The notes: generated by a model not told the origin, from the letters alone. Positions 24,861-36,480 are shown, counted from the stretch's first letter. The stretch: 64,000 nucleotides of DNA from Parasponia andersonii (GCA_002914805.1 JXTB01000380.1:189554-253553), one strand, 5' to 3'. Program-made: numbers and translations.

Positions 24861-26535
24861 TGTTGGAATAATGTCCTATCAAGCAGTTTATTATTTAGAC
24901 ATTATAAACAATATTTATTGGATTATTTAGTATCTATTTGTTATTAATAAATTCCATGTTATGAATTTCTATTTCATTTATGTCACATTGATATACATAT
25001 GATGTGTATATTTATCTTATGCAAACATCTAAGAGATTCCAAGATATGAAATGAGTAAAAAACAATTATTCGTATGATGAGTTAATATGTGGGAGACATT
25101 ATCTTCTTTATTTCATTATGTCTAAATTAAATTGTTCGTATTCTGTATATTGAAGATGGAATACTTTACTATACCATAGAATGAAGTGTTGTCTATTTAA
25201 TTAATGAAGTCTCTAATTATTGAAGTGAGTCTTCGGATAGAAATACTAGTGCATTAAAAGAAAGTTATAACAACATCGAATAGGACCTAGTGAATTAGAA
25301 TTTGAGGTTAAATGTCGTAACTCAAATTTCTAATTTTACTAATCTAGCACTATTATAAAAGACCTTAATCCTAGTAATTAACGAACTTATTTTCATGTGT
25401 TTTGTCTTTTTGAGTTACTAAAGGACTAGTTCCGATTTATGATTCGAACTCCAGTATCTTGGAAGATAAGGTATATGAAATGTGTAGAACGTTTTTCATG
25501 ATAGACACCATGCATATGATGTTACTTTGAGTTTTTTCAAGTACTTAGATAATATAAACTAGGACCCTGGTATTCACTATGTGAATTTGACTGTGTTGGT
25601 ATAAGTAGATACAAACATCATAGTCAACTATTATCCATTAGATGAAAAATGGCAACTCAAAGGTAAATATATACTAAAGGGGTAATACGGTAAATTCACC
25701 CTACTAGTAGGACATTGCATTGGGAGTATGTCTACAAGTATAGTACATGCTAAATGGATCAAGCTAATTAATTATTAATAAACTGCACAGAAAAATAAAT
25801 GACATTTAGTCCAAGAGTACAATATTGGGCTTATAGTGGTGTGCCCCAATATTAATGGACAAGGCCCAAAAATAATTAAGACTTAATTATGATAGTGGGT
25901 ATATGGTTCATTAGAGCTTGGGCTTTATGGATCCATCTGGTCCCCTGTCTAGCTCAAATTAAAGCCTAATAGTCATTTGATGATCAGTTGAGCCCAACAA
26001 GCCCAATAAGCCTATTAGGGTTTACTAATCTCTCTATAGTTAAGAGAAAAGTTCTATAACAATCAGACACAAGTATTGCACATGAAACACCCCCTTGAAA
26101 AGAGAGTGTCACACAAAAAACAGAGAGAGAGAGAGCAGAGAAAATTGGCCACCACTAGGGATTCACTGTCCTTGGTGTTTCGGCCATCCTGGAGAAATCG
26201 GTTCGAGGAGATCGTCTTCTTGTTCATCTATAAATCTCTTTATTAGGAATCAAGAAGGTGACCACCCACCGGATCAATCAAACGACTTCCGAGAATAGAT
26301 AGGAAGACTAGAAGGTTGTGGAGCGAATTCAGGTATTGTTCTTGTCTAGATCAAGAGTTAATTTATGTTAGATCACGAGTTAATTTATGTTAGATCACGA
26401 TCCGAAATGTTTAGTAAAAAAAAAAATTTTAAATGACTAATTCCGCTGCATTTCTTGATTTTGCAAAACTATGGTGTTCTTGAAAATGATTTTATGAAAA
26501 TATTTTTTGGAAATTTATTCCAATAAACACCAGCA
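24861..26535 (+). repeat. 5' LTR of element E
   Basis: This LTR of 1675 bp is flanked by ATTTC. It carries an extra copy of a 25-bp unit near 26350-26400 (GTTAATTTATGTTAGATCAC repeated) that the 3' LTR lacks. Confidence 0.9.
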
Positions 26536-29078
26536 ATTGTACGAGAGCATGGTTTTATTATTGATCTAGCATGTTTTACTACGGTCTATTCTCTTATTGA
26601 TTGATGTTTTTGATTTCCAGAAAGGTTTTGTTTATGTTTGGTCTTGTTCATATTATGAGTAAACTCTAATTTGTATGATAGTCAATAGATTCAATGAGTT
26701 TGAATGATTATTTGATTAGATGTTGCTATGAGAAAATGATCATGTTTATTTTGATTTTCGTTTTTTGGCATGTTCTTGATTTTTATGTGTTCATATTTTA
26801 TGTTCTTGATAAAACTATACATGGAAATGTTTTGATCTTTAATTGTTTTATGAGTTTTATGAAAACTGCTTTTTTTTCAATTTAAAAAAAAAAAAAACCG
26901 AGACGACGGAGTGATGCACGGCTAGGAGCTGTGTGCACCACTCGCGCCAGGCCAGTGGGTGTGACCCTTGCACGGGCCACACAGGCACGACCCTACACAT
27001 GGCTGCGCAGGTGAGGCACCGTTGGCCATGTGGATGGGATCCGCGCGTGGCCTGCGGGCTACCTCCCTGCGCAGCCTGCATATGTAATACGGGCTCGGCC
27101 CTTGTAAGCTGCTCGAATGTGATTCGAGCATGCTGCCTCCCAGCGCAGGCCGCGCAGAATCACACTGTGCAGGCTACGCAGATGTGATTCGTGCATGGCC
27201 TGCAGGGCGGCAAGCCCGAGCATACCATGCGGAATCACACCGCGCATGCGGCATTGGCACGGCTCCACTAGCTGCGCGGATGCGATCTGCGCATGGTGTG
27301 TAGACACGACCGCACGGGTAGCCTCATGTGCCATGGCCGCTCGGGGTGCCGCCTCGTACATTTGACGTGCGAGAATTACACGAGCCCGTTGTCACTCAAG
27401 AGTTGTCCTGAGCGAGGCCACGTAGCATTATGTGAGCTCGTTGGCACCCGGTAGTTGTCCCGAGCGTGGCCGCATACCGTCCTCCGTTTCCGTCCATCGA
27501 CTTGTCCCGACATGTTTCGTATTTCTAGCCATAATTTTAATTATTTTTATTTTAAAATTAATTTAATTTATTCATAGTTTTATTAAAATTGATAGAGTAA
27601 ATTTCAAATTCAAATTTTTAAAATCCTTATTAAATTTGAATTTTCGAAATTTAAATTGATAGGATATTTTAATTTGAATTATGGATATGATTGATATCCA
27701 TAATATCTTAATTATTTTTTGAATAATTAGAGATATTTTAAAATAGAAATTTTTAAAATTAGATATTATGAGATAATATCTTTTTAATTTTAAATTCAAA
27801 TTTTGAATAAATATTTTGAAAAACTGATTATATGATAGTTGGTAATCTACTTTTGAATTTTAAATTTATTTAAATTCAAATTAGAGAAATTGAAGGAGAT
27901 TTTATTTGTAAAATCTTCTATCTTTTAAATTTCGAATTTTATGAAGATTTGAATTTAAATTTGAATCAGAATATCTTTTAAAATCTTCAAATTTGAATTT
28001 ATGGTTGGTAGATATTTAATGAGATTTGATATTGATTTGAATTTTGAATTCAAATCTGACAGGATAGGATAATGGAAGATATTTAAGGAAGTTAAATTCA
28101 AATTAAGATTTCAAAAGTTGAAATTTAAATTTGAGATATTTATGGAGATTTAATTAGTTAAATCTTTTATTTAAACTGATTAGATTTTGTGAAAATCTTT
28201 TCTAATTTAAATTTTAAATATTATCTTCCATATTTAAATATTTAACATCATCTTATCAATTAGAATTATTTAAATATTATATAATTTTAAATTACTAGAA
28301 ATTAATAAATTATTAACAATTAATTATTTATATGCTTACTACTTTGTCATTATTAGGACAATGTTCATACATGCCTAATAATTAAGTATTATTACATGAT
28401 CTTTAGTAACATGTCATATAAAAAATTAGAGTTACTCTCATGCAAATATGAACATGCTTACATAAAAGATTTTAGGTTACTAAGTTAATTATATAACTGA
28501 ATAAAATCTATAAATCCCTTATTATAAAATATTGAGTGAGAGAAGGTATATGATACCTATGGTCTCCATTATTGGTTCGTTATGTATTAGGATGAGCCTT
28601 GCCTCAGAATCTTGCTGAGCTCCAGTAGGAGGTTTTTTGTCCGAGTAATGTTGGAAATGAGCTTCTAAGGATAAGGTACTAGGTAGACTATATGAGGTTG
28701 ATCGCTCGTAGAAGATGGTCTTATATAGAAAGCTTAGTTACCAAAACAATGGTTAAACACTTAATTCGAAATATTAATATCTTCCCGTAGGATTTCTTAT
28801 TAATCGATTAGAGGACAAAAGAGAATGGTAGTTAGAAATATAGGATAAGAGTTATCTGCTTATTTACTATTTGAAATTGTTTCAGTTTGACTTGTTAATT
28901 GCATGACTTCCTGTAGGAGGCTTGAAATCAATGATAGGTTAAATTACCATGAATATAAGTGATAATCTTAGGGATACTTCACTTGCATATTGTATGATTA
29001 ATACTTTATGTTAATTATTCAAAACATGATATATGATGTTTGCTTATACATGGAATATTTATTTATTTTTCAGTAGAT
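26536..29078 (+). other. Long untranslated leader of element E
   Basis: The leader is 2.5 kb. It starts with a degenerate primer site (TGTACGAGAGCATGG, 26538-26552). It then changes from ordinary AT-rich sequence to a GC-rich island (26897-27520), and then to an extremely AT-rich stretch (27530-28320) built of AAATTCAAATTT-like units. Frames inside the island show no family resemblance. Confidence 0.6.
26897..27520 (+). repeat. GC-rich island of degenerate short repeats in the E leader
   Basis: Motifs such as TGCGCA, GTGATTCG, GCATGGCCTGC and AATCACAC recur in direct and inverted orientation. The region is several times more GC-rich than either flank and has sharp borders. Confidence 0.55.
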
Positions 29079-29918
29079 ATGGCACTTAATCCTTTATCCA
29101 CTTTACTCACATAAAATAAGCTAGACGGTGAAAACTATATAGACTGGAAACGTAATCTAGACATAGTGCTTACTGCTGACAAAAATAAGTGGGTTCTCAC
29201 CACTCCATGTCCTGCTCAGCCAATTGAGGAATTCACCAACGATGAAAGAAACTTATATGATAAGTGGAAGCAATCTGATGAGATGGCTAAGTGCTATATA
29301 CTTGGCTTAATGAGTAATATATTACAGCAACAACATCATGGGATGGATACTGCTGTTGACATTATGCTGAGTGTTGATGAAATGTTCGCCAGTCTCAGTC
29401 ATCAAGCTAGAAATGAGGCTACAAGTGCATTTATGAATCTTCGTCAAAAGAAGGGTACTCCAGTTCGGGAACATATGATGAAAGTCATCGCATACCTTAA
29501 CGAGCTAGAAATCCTTGGAGCTGAAATTGATTGTGACACCCAAATTGACATGGTTTTGAACACATTGTCAGACATTTTTAATCAATTTAAAATTGATCAT
29601 GAGATTTGTTGGAAGGATTATACTCTTACTGGCCTGATAAAAGATCTGGAAATAATAGAGAATATTCTTAAGAAGAATAAGTCGGGGTCAGCTGAGGCTA
29701 ATATAGCTCAAGCGAGTTCTTCCAAACCTAAGTCGAAAGGCAAAGGTAAAAGGAAGAAAAAGACTCCTGCTTCTCTAACTCTAAAGAAAAAAGAGACCAA
29801 GAAGGATTCCAAACCAAAGGGAAAATATTTCCACTGCGGTGAGGATGGACATTAGATGAGGAACTGTAAAACTTACCTAGCCCTTAAGAAGGAGAAGGAC
29901 AATAATAAGGACAAATAA
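29079..29918 (+). pseudogene. gag of element E, with in-frame stops
   Basis: Gag would form the particle that packages element RNA in the cytoplasm. The ATG at 29079 starts a frame with an early TAA at 29112 and then runs open to 29852. The N-terminus has the copia gag pattern around ENYIDWKRNLD. A central UBN2-like gag domain includes KCYILGLMSN and GTPVREHMMKVIAYLNELE. A Lys-rich tail precedes the zinc knuckle near 29830, YFHCGEDGH, in which the first Cys is Tyr and the expected Trp after GH is a stop (TAG 29853). A further TAA is at 29916. All stops are in the same frame as the downstream pol, so the ancestral polyprotein was one ORF. Confidence 0.85.
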
Positions 29919-31385
29919 GGTAATGATAATTTGTTGTTCACTGAGGCTTGTCATGTGGTTGATTCTATCGATTCTTAGATCATAGATTCGGGAGCCACTG
30001 ACCATGTTTGTAACACTTTGCAGGGGTTCAAGGAAACTAAGAATTTCACTAGTGAAGAATTCACGCTGCGATTGGGAGATGGCTCAATAGTTGAAGCTCG
30101 TGCAATGGGAGATGTTATTTTGAATTTCGATGATTTTAGGTTTTTAGAAATAAAGAATTGTTATTATATTCTGGTGTTTAAACGGAATTCGATTTCTATT
30201 TCCTTTTTGATGAGACAAGGTTATTCTGTTCATTTTGACAATAAAGTTTCTATTAGAAAGAATAAAAGTCTTATTTGCACTGGTACTTATAGGAGTAATC
30301 TTTTCTTTATTCAACCTAAAAGTATCTCATTGCACAATCTTGAAAATGTTTCTGAACATGTAGAATCTAAATATAAGAAAGTGAAAGTGAGTACTAATGA
30401 TGAAACTTATCTCTGGCATTTGAGACTCGATCATATTAACTTAAATAGAATTCAAAGATTAGTCAATGATGGATCTCTATGTTCGTTAGAAGTCAAATCA
30501 TTACCAACTTGCGAATTCTGTCTGGAAGGTAAAATGACTAAAAGACTATTTACTGGAAAAGGTCTCAGAGTTCAAGAATGTCTTGAGTTAGTACACACTG
30601 ATGTCTGTGGGCCTTTGAATATTATAGCACGAGGAGGATTTGAATACTTCATTACGTTTACTGATGATTATTCTAGATTTGGTTATGTTTACCTAATGCA
30701 ACGCAAATCATATTCTTTTGAAAAGTTCAAAGAATTCAAAGCAGAAACTGAAAAGTAGTTAGGAAAGAACATAAAGACCCTTCGATCTGATCGAGGTGGT
30801 GAATACCTCTGTAGAGAATTCTCTGAATTTCTCACAGACAATGGGATCCTATCCCAACTCATAGCACCTGGTATGCCTAAACTAAATGGTGTTGCTGAAA
30901 GAAGAAATAAGACACTTTTGGATATGGTTAGGTCGATGCTCAGTTATTCACAATTACCCGCATCTTTTTGGGGTTATACCTTAGAAACTGCTATGTACCT
31001 GCTGAATAGAGTTCGTTCTATGTCAGTACCTAAGACTCCATTCGAACTATTGAAAGGACATAAACCTAGTTTGCGTCATATCCATTTTTGGGGTTATCCA
31101 GCATACGTGTTGAAAAGGAAAACGACTAAGTTGGAATTACGATCGGAATTGTGTCTATTAATGGATTACCCAAAAGGAACAAGAGGATATTATTTCTATA
31201 GTACTAAAGAAAAGAAAGTGTTTATGAGTACAAATGCTACTTTCTTTGGAGAAAGCTATATGAAAGATTTCAAGCTAAAAAGAAAGTTAATTCTAGAAGA
31301 ATTAACTGATGATGTTATCAGCTTATCTATAGAAGATAACATAGAGAAAGCACTTAGAAAAGATAAATCACTTAAAACTCAATAA
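29919..31385 (+). pseudogene. Protease and integrase of element E, with in-frame stops
   Basis: The protease active site IDSGATDHV lies just after a TAG (29976). The pre-integrase zinc finger has WHLRLDHINLNRIQ and CEFCLEGKMTKR. The integrase core starts ELVHTDVCGPL and continues TFTDDYSRFGYVY. After a TAG at 30756 it continues with LRSDRGGEY and GVAERRNKTLLDMVRSML, so the DDE residues are all present. The C-terminal part contains FWGYPAYVL and MDYPKGTRGYYFY. The frame ends at TAA 31383. The phase matches gag and the reverse transcriptase that follows. Confidence 0.88.
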
Positions 31386-32997
31386 ACATCAGATCCTCAT
31401 CATAGTGGGAGAGTTGTGAGACAACCTGAAAGATACTTGGGAATAGGAGAGTCTTGTGACCAAGAATCTGATCCTTACACCTACAATGAGGAAATGGATC
31501 ATGTTGATAAAAATCTCTGGCAAAAGGCAATGGAATCCAAAATAGAGTCCATGTACTCTAATAAAGTCTGGGAACTTGTAGATTTACCTGAAAGGATAAA
31601 ACCCATTGGGTGTAAGTGGGTCTATAAGAGAAATAGAGGAATAGATGGGAAAGTAGAGACTTTCAAGGTAAAGTTAGTTGCAAAGGGTTATACACAAAAG
31701 GAAGGTATCGACTATGAAGAAAACTTTTCTCCTGTAACTATGATCAAGTCTATTCACATATTCTTATACATCGCTGCATCTCTTGATTATGAGATATGGC
31801 ATATGGACATCAAGACTGCATTCTTGAATGGTAATCTTGACGAATGTATATATATGATACAACCAGAGGGATTCATTGAAAAGGGTCAAGAAAGAAAAGT
31901 TTGTGAACTTAAGAGATCTATTTATGGATTCAAGCAAGCATCTAGATCATGGAACATAAGATTTGATGAAGTAATTAAATCTTATGGTTTTGAACGAAAC
32001 GTAGATGAACCTTGTGTCTATAAAAGAATTCANCTGGTACTGTATGTTGATGATATTCTAATCATTGGGAATGATGTTGGATCATTATCATCAGTGAAAG
32101 TCTGATTAGTACAACAGTTTGATATGAAAGACTTAGATGAAGCTTGCTATGTTCTAGGATTATAGATTCTATGAGACATAAAGAACAGACACATAGCTTT
32201 ATAACATGCTTCATATATAGATAAAATACTGGTTAGGTTTGCAATGCATAATTCCAAGAAAAGTTTAACACCCTTTCATAAAGGAATTACTCTGTCTAAT
32301 GAGAATTCTCCTAAGACAAGAGAAAGAACAGATGAGAAATATTCCTTATACCTTGGCAATGGGAAGTCTCATGTATGCCATGCTTTGCACAAGACCAGAT
32401 ATTTGTCATGCTGTTGGGATTGTAAGTCGTTATCAATCCAATCCAAGATCTGAACATTAGGATGCAGTGAAGCATATTTTAAAGTATTTTCGGAGAACTA
32501 GAAATCATATGCTTATATATTCTGGAGAAGATCTAATACTTGTTGGATATACTGATTCGGATTTTTAATCTGATAAAGACTCTAGAAGATCAACCTCTGG
32601 TTCAGTCTTTACCCTTGGTGGTGGAGTCATTATATGGAGGAGTATCAAGCAATCTTGTGTTACTGATTCAACCATGGAAGCCAAATATGTGGCAGCTTCT
32701 GAAGCAGCTAAAAAGGTGGTCTGGCTTCATAATTTCCTTATGGATCTCGAGGTAGTACCTGGAGCATAGCAATCTATGACACTCTACTGTGATAATAGTG
32801 GAGCAGTTGCTAACTCTAGAGAGCCCAGAAGCCATAAGAGGGGAAAACATATATAGAGAAAATATCATATACTCAGAGAAATTGTTCAAAGAGGAGACGT
32901 GATAGTGAGTAAGATAACGTCTGCAGAGAACCATGCTGATCCTTTTACCAAATTTTTGGCTACCAAAGTATTTGAGGACCACCTAGAAGGAATGTGA
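31386..32997 (+). pseudogene. Reverse transcriptase and RNase H of element E, broken
   Basis: Reverse transcriptase runs from about 31500. It shows KWVYKRNRG, VAKGYTQKEGIDYEENFSPV, HMDIKTAFLNG, and the catalytic YVDDILIIGND after the N at 32033. A few residues usually found between YKRI and LVLYVDD are missing at the N. The frame then has TGA (32103) and several more stops, with a frameshift near 32330. RNase H follows in another phase, with TDSTMEAKYVAASEA, LYCDNSGAVANSREP and ADPFTK. The final stop TGA is at 32995. Most internal stops fit Trp or Gln codons changed by C-to-T or G-to-A transitions, the usual mark of methylated, silenced DNA. Confidence 0.88.
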
Positions 32998-33030
32998 CTA
33001 CATGATATGTCACATCTGCTTTAAAGGCCA

Positions 33031-33039
33031 AGTGGGAGA
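33031..33039 (+). promoter_or_regulatory. Polypurine tract of element E
   Basis: AGTGGGAGA lies one base before the 3' LTR. It is the standard copia plus-strand primer. Confidence 0.8.
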
Positions 33040-33040
33040 T

Positions 33041-34837
33041 TGTTGGAATAATTTCCTATAAAGCAGTTTATTATTTAGACATTATAAACAATATTTATTG
33101 GATTATTTAGTATCTATTTATTATTAATAAATTTCATGTTATGAATTTCTATTTCATTTATATCCCATTGACATACATGTGATGTGTATGTTAATCTTAT
33201 GCAAACATCTAAAAGATTCCAAGATATGAAATGAGTAATAAATAATTATTCGTATGATGAGTTCATAGGTGGGAGACATTATATTCTTTATTTCATTATG
33301 TCTAAACTAAATTATTTGCATTCTGCATATTGAAGATGGAATACTTTACTATGCCATAGAATGTAGTGTTGTCTATTTAATTAATGAAGTCTTTAATTAT
33401 CGAAGTGAGTCTTCGGATAGAAATACTAGTGTGTTATAAGAAAGTTATAACAGCATCAAACAGGACCTAGTGAATTAGAATTTGAGGTTAAGTGTCGTAA
33501 CTCAAATTTCTAATTTTACTAGTCTAGCATTATTATAGAAGACCTTAATCCTAGTGATTAACGAACTTACTTTCATGTGTTTTATCTTTTTGAGTTACTA
33601 AAGGACTAGTTCTGATTTATGGTTCGAACTCTGGTATCTTGGAAGATAAGGTATATAAAATGTGTAGAACATTTTTCATGATGGACAGCATACATATGAT
33701 GTCACTTTGAGTTTTTTCAAGTACTTGGATAATATAAACCAGGGCCTCGGTATTCTCTATGTGAATTTGACTGTGTTGGTATAAGCAGATACAAACATCA
33801 TAATCAACTATTATCAATTAGATGAAAAATGGCAACTCAAAGATAAATATGTACTAGAGGGGTAAGACGATAATTTCACCCTACTAGTACGACATTGCAT
33901 TAGGGGTATGTCTACAGGTATAGTATATGCTAAATGGATCAAGCTAATTAATTGTTAACAAGTTTCATAGAAAAATAAATGACATTTAGTCCAAGAGTAC
34001 AATATTGGGCTTATAGTGGTGTGCCCCAATATTAATGGATAAGGCCCAATCATAATTAAGAGTTAATTATGATAGTGGGTATATGATTAATTGGAGCTTA
34101 GGCTTTATGGATTCATCTGTTTCAATGTCTAGCTCAAATTAAATCCCAATAATCATTTGATGATCAATTGAGCCCAACAACCCCAATAAGCCCATTACGG
34201 TTTACTAATATCTCTATAGTGGGTATATGATTCATTGGAGCTTAGGCTTTATAGATTCATCTGTTTCAATGTCTAGCTCAAATTAAAGCCCAATAATCAT
34301 TTGATGATCAGTTGAGCCCAACAACCCCAATAAGCCCATTACGGTTTACTAATATCTCTATAGTTAAGAGAAAAGTTCTCTAGTAATCAGACACAAGTGT
34401 TACATGTAAAACATCCCTTTGAGAAGAGAATGTCACATAAAAAACAGAGAGAGAGAGTAGAGAAAATCGGCCACCACTAGGGGATCCACTGTCCTTGGTG
34501 TTTCAGCCATCCCGAAGAAATCAGTTCAAGGAAATTGTCTTCTTGTTCATCTCTGGATCTCTTTGTTAGGAATTAAGAAGGTGACCACCCACTAGATCAA
34601 TCAAATGACTTTTGAGAATAGACAGGAAGACGAGAAGGTTGTGGAGCGAATCTGGGTATTGTTCTTATCTAGATCAATAGTTAATTTATGTTAGATCACG
34701 ATCCGAAATATTTTGTTAAAAAAAAAATTTTTAAACAACCAATTCTGCTGTGTTTCATGATTTTACAAAACTATGGTGTTCTTGAAAATGATTTTATGAA
34801 AATATTTCCCGGAAATTTATTCCAATAAACACTAGCA
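33041..34837 (+). repeat. 3' LTR of element E
   Basis: This LTR of 1797 bp matches the 5' LTR throughout. It is longer because of an internal tandem duplication (34073-34361). Confidence 0.9.
34073..34361 (+). repeat. Tandem duplication of about 144 bp in the E 3' LTR
   Basis: Two adjacent units start AGTGGGTATATGATT and end TAATATCTCTAT, with only a few differences. The 5' LTR has a single copy near 25895-26040. Confidence 0.85.
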
Positions 34838-34842
34838 ATTAC

Positions 34843-35869
34843 TTACATGAGTTTCATCTTCTTCTTGGCTGCCTTTTGACGCCTTATCACTCCACGAGGT
34901 AGTCATTACCTTAGATTTTTTCTTTAAGGTGCTCATCACTTCACGAGGTAGTCATTGCCTTAGATTTTTTCGTTAAGGTGTTGACACATTCATCTTGTAT
35001 GTGACCATAACCTTCACACTCCCTATACTGAATACCTTTCTTTTTGTCTTTAGAAATATTAGATTTAGGAGGAATGAACTTACTTTTACTATTGTTGCTC
35101 CCCTTTGATTATCGCCCATTTTCTTTAAAATTTTATTAAAGTTTTTGAACAAAAGAGTAAGTTCATCATCAAGGTTTTCACTTACACCCAGTTCAGGGGT
35201 AGCTTTAAGAGCCATTGATTTATCTTTCTTCCTATGCATGATATTCATCTCATAGGTCTACAAGGATCCATAAGTTCTTCCACCTTTATGGTTTTGAGGT
35301 TCTTGCTTTTTTCAATAGCCGTGAGCTTTGGTTGAAATATGTCAGGCAAATATCTAAATATTTTTCGAACCATTTTAGTATCTGAAAAGCATTTACTAAG
35401 AGCAAAAGTTTCATTAGAAATATCATATAGTTTAGTAAAATATTCAGATAGAGTTTCATTTTATCTCATTTTTAACTCTTCAAATTTAGAAGTTAAAATA
35501 AATATTTTGGTTCTTTTCATATCACCAGAACCTTCAAAATATGTTTGTAAAATATCCCACGCCTCTTTGGCAGAATTACAATTTGTTATAATTTTACTAT
35601 AAGTAGCATCAACACCATTGAGAATGGCATGTGGAGTTATAATTGGCCAGTTTATCATCATCAGAAGACCAATTGAGTTCATATTTAGGAATAACATTCT
35701 CATTCTTATCCTTAGTGGTTGATGGTGCCCATCCTGCAAGAACTGATCTCCATGATTTTTCATCAATAGATTTGATGAAAGCCTTCATACCTGTCTTCCA
35801 ATATGAATAGTTATTACCATTAAGAAGTGGGGGGTGTGTAATTGACCCACATTCGGCAAGAAATGACAT
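34843..35869 (-). pseudogene. gag N-terminal part of Sirevirus-type element F, broken
   Basis: The minus-strand frame starts at 35869 (MSFLAECGSI), then PPLLNGNNYSYWKTGMKAFI, the copia gag entry motif. A frameshift near 35640 leads into NCNSAKEAWDILQTYFEGS. Further stops separate it from a piece (35248-34973) with NLDDELTLLFKNFNKIL. The zinc knuckle region (about 35030-34975) reads YRECEGYGHIQDEC, so the first Cys of CX2CX4HX4C has become Tyr. The gene continues at 24855 on the far side of element E. It would encode the structural protein of F particles but is no longer functional. Confidence 0.8.
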
Positions 35870-35925
35870 ATCTGAACAATACGGTCAAAAATCTACAAGA
35901 TCTCACAAAATAAACTATTAGTGAC

Positions 35926-35940
35926 CTATTCTGATACCAA
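35926..35940 (-). promoter_or_regulatory. Primer binding site of element F
   Basis: On the minus strand TTGGTATCAGAATAG directly follows the LTR end. It matches the usual plant initiator tRNA-Met primer site (TGGTATCAGAGC) at its first ten bases. Confidence 0.75.
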
Positions 35941-35941
35941 A

Positions 35942-36480
35942 TGTTACGACAGTTTCTTATATTCTTACCGAATATTGACACACAATATTTTTACTTGGTT
36001 CAACTATCTCTCAGGAGTCTACATCCAAGGGGCCACTCCTAGAGACATAAACTTATTAGTAAAGAATAATGTGAGTACAAACACCAATAAATCTAAAAGA
36101 CTCCCTCTTTTAAATGTTGCAACATGCTAGTACTCCTTTACTAATCAGTCTAGTGAGCTCCCATCGACTTGAATTGATTCCTTCCGTCTGAACTTCCTTC
36201 AGATTTCACAGAACCTGTCTTCTCCCGAAGACTTATTGCACTTCTCCAGAAGTGCTCATACTTCTTCCTAAGTACTCTCACGACTAAGAATCTCTCATAG
36301 TCTCACAATACAAAGTATAGACAGATTTATCAAAGTATTGCTTTAATGGCAATCTCAAACATATATGGCACACATAGGACTCTAGCCTAGAAACCTATTT
36401 ATAGTGCTTAAACTCTTCCAATCTTTGGTAATTTGCAAGACACGTTTTCTTCATTATAAATGCTGATTGGAAGCCAATTA
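35942..36480 (-). repeat. 5' LTR of element F
   Basis: On the minus strand the LTR ends GTCGTAACA at 35942, next to the primer site. A TATA box (CTATAAATAGG, 36394-36404) defines U3/R. The upstream limit near 36480 is uncertain because the LTR runs into the E-family LTR H without a clear TG. Confidence 0.6.
36394..36404 (-). promoter_or_regulatory. TATA box in the F LTR
   Basis: CTATAAATAGG on the minus strand, upstream of gag and the primer site, is a good match to a plant retrotransposon promoter. Confidence 0.6.

Larger units (their letters stand above)
24861..34837 (+). mobile_element. Element E: full-length Ty1/copia retrotransposon inserted in F gag
   Basis: The LTRs 24861-26535 and 33041-34837 both start TGTTGGAATAAT and end AGCA. 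A degenerate tRNA-Met-type primer site follows the left LTR, and the purine run AGTGGGAGA stands one base before the right one. Target duplications are ATTTC (24856-24860) and ATTAC (34838-34842), with one mismatch. Removing E and one duplicate rejoins the F gag frame around the residues NYVAF. About 20 mismatches over the first 310 bp of the two LTRs indicate an insertion that is not recent. The coding region (29079-32997) is one long frame with stops. Confidence 0.9.
14646..36480 (-). mobile_element. Element F: decayed Sirevirus-type Ty1/copia retrotransposon, split by insertions
   Basis: Read on the minus strand, the order is LTR (36480-35942), primer site (about 35940-35926), gag (35869-34843 continuing at 24855), protease-linker, integrase, reverse transcriptase, RNase H (to about 20940), and an env-like ORF (16069-14646). 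A copia element with an extra ORF after pol is the Sirevirus layout. Element E interrupts gag at 24861-34837 and fragment G separates pol from the env-like gene. The 3' LTR is not found. Frameshifts and stops occur throughout, so it is dead. The right-hand LTR limit near 36480 is approximate. Confidence 0.75.

Noticed and set aside
26857-27361. Frames of 70-100 residues on both strands in the GC-rich island
   Set aside because: Several frames overlap in both directions with repeat-driven composition and no family resemblance, so GC content explains them.
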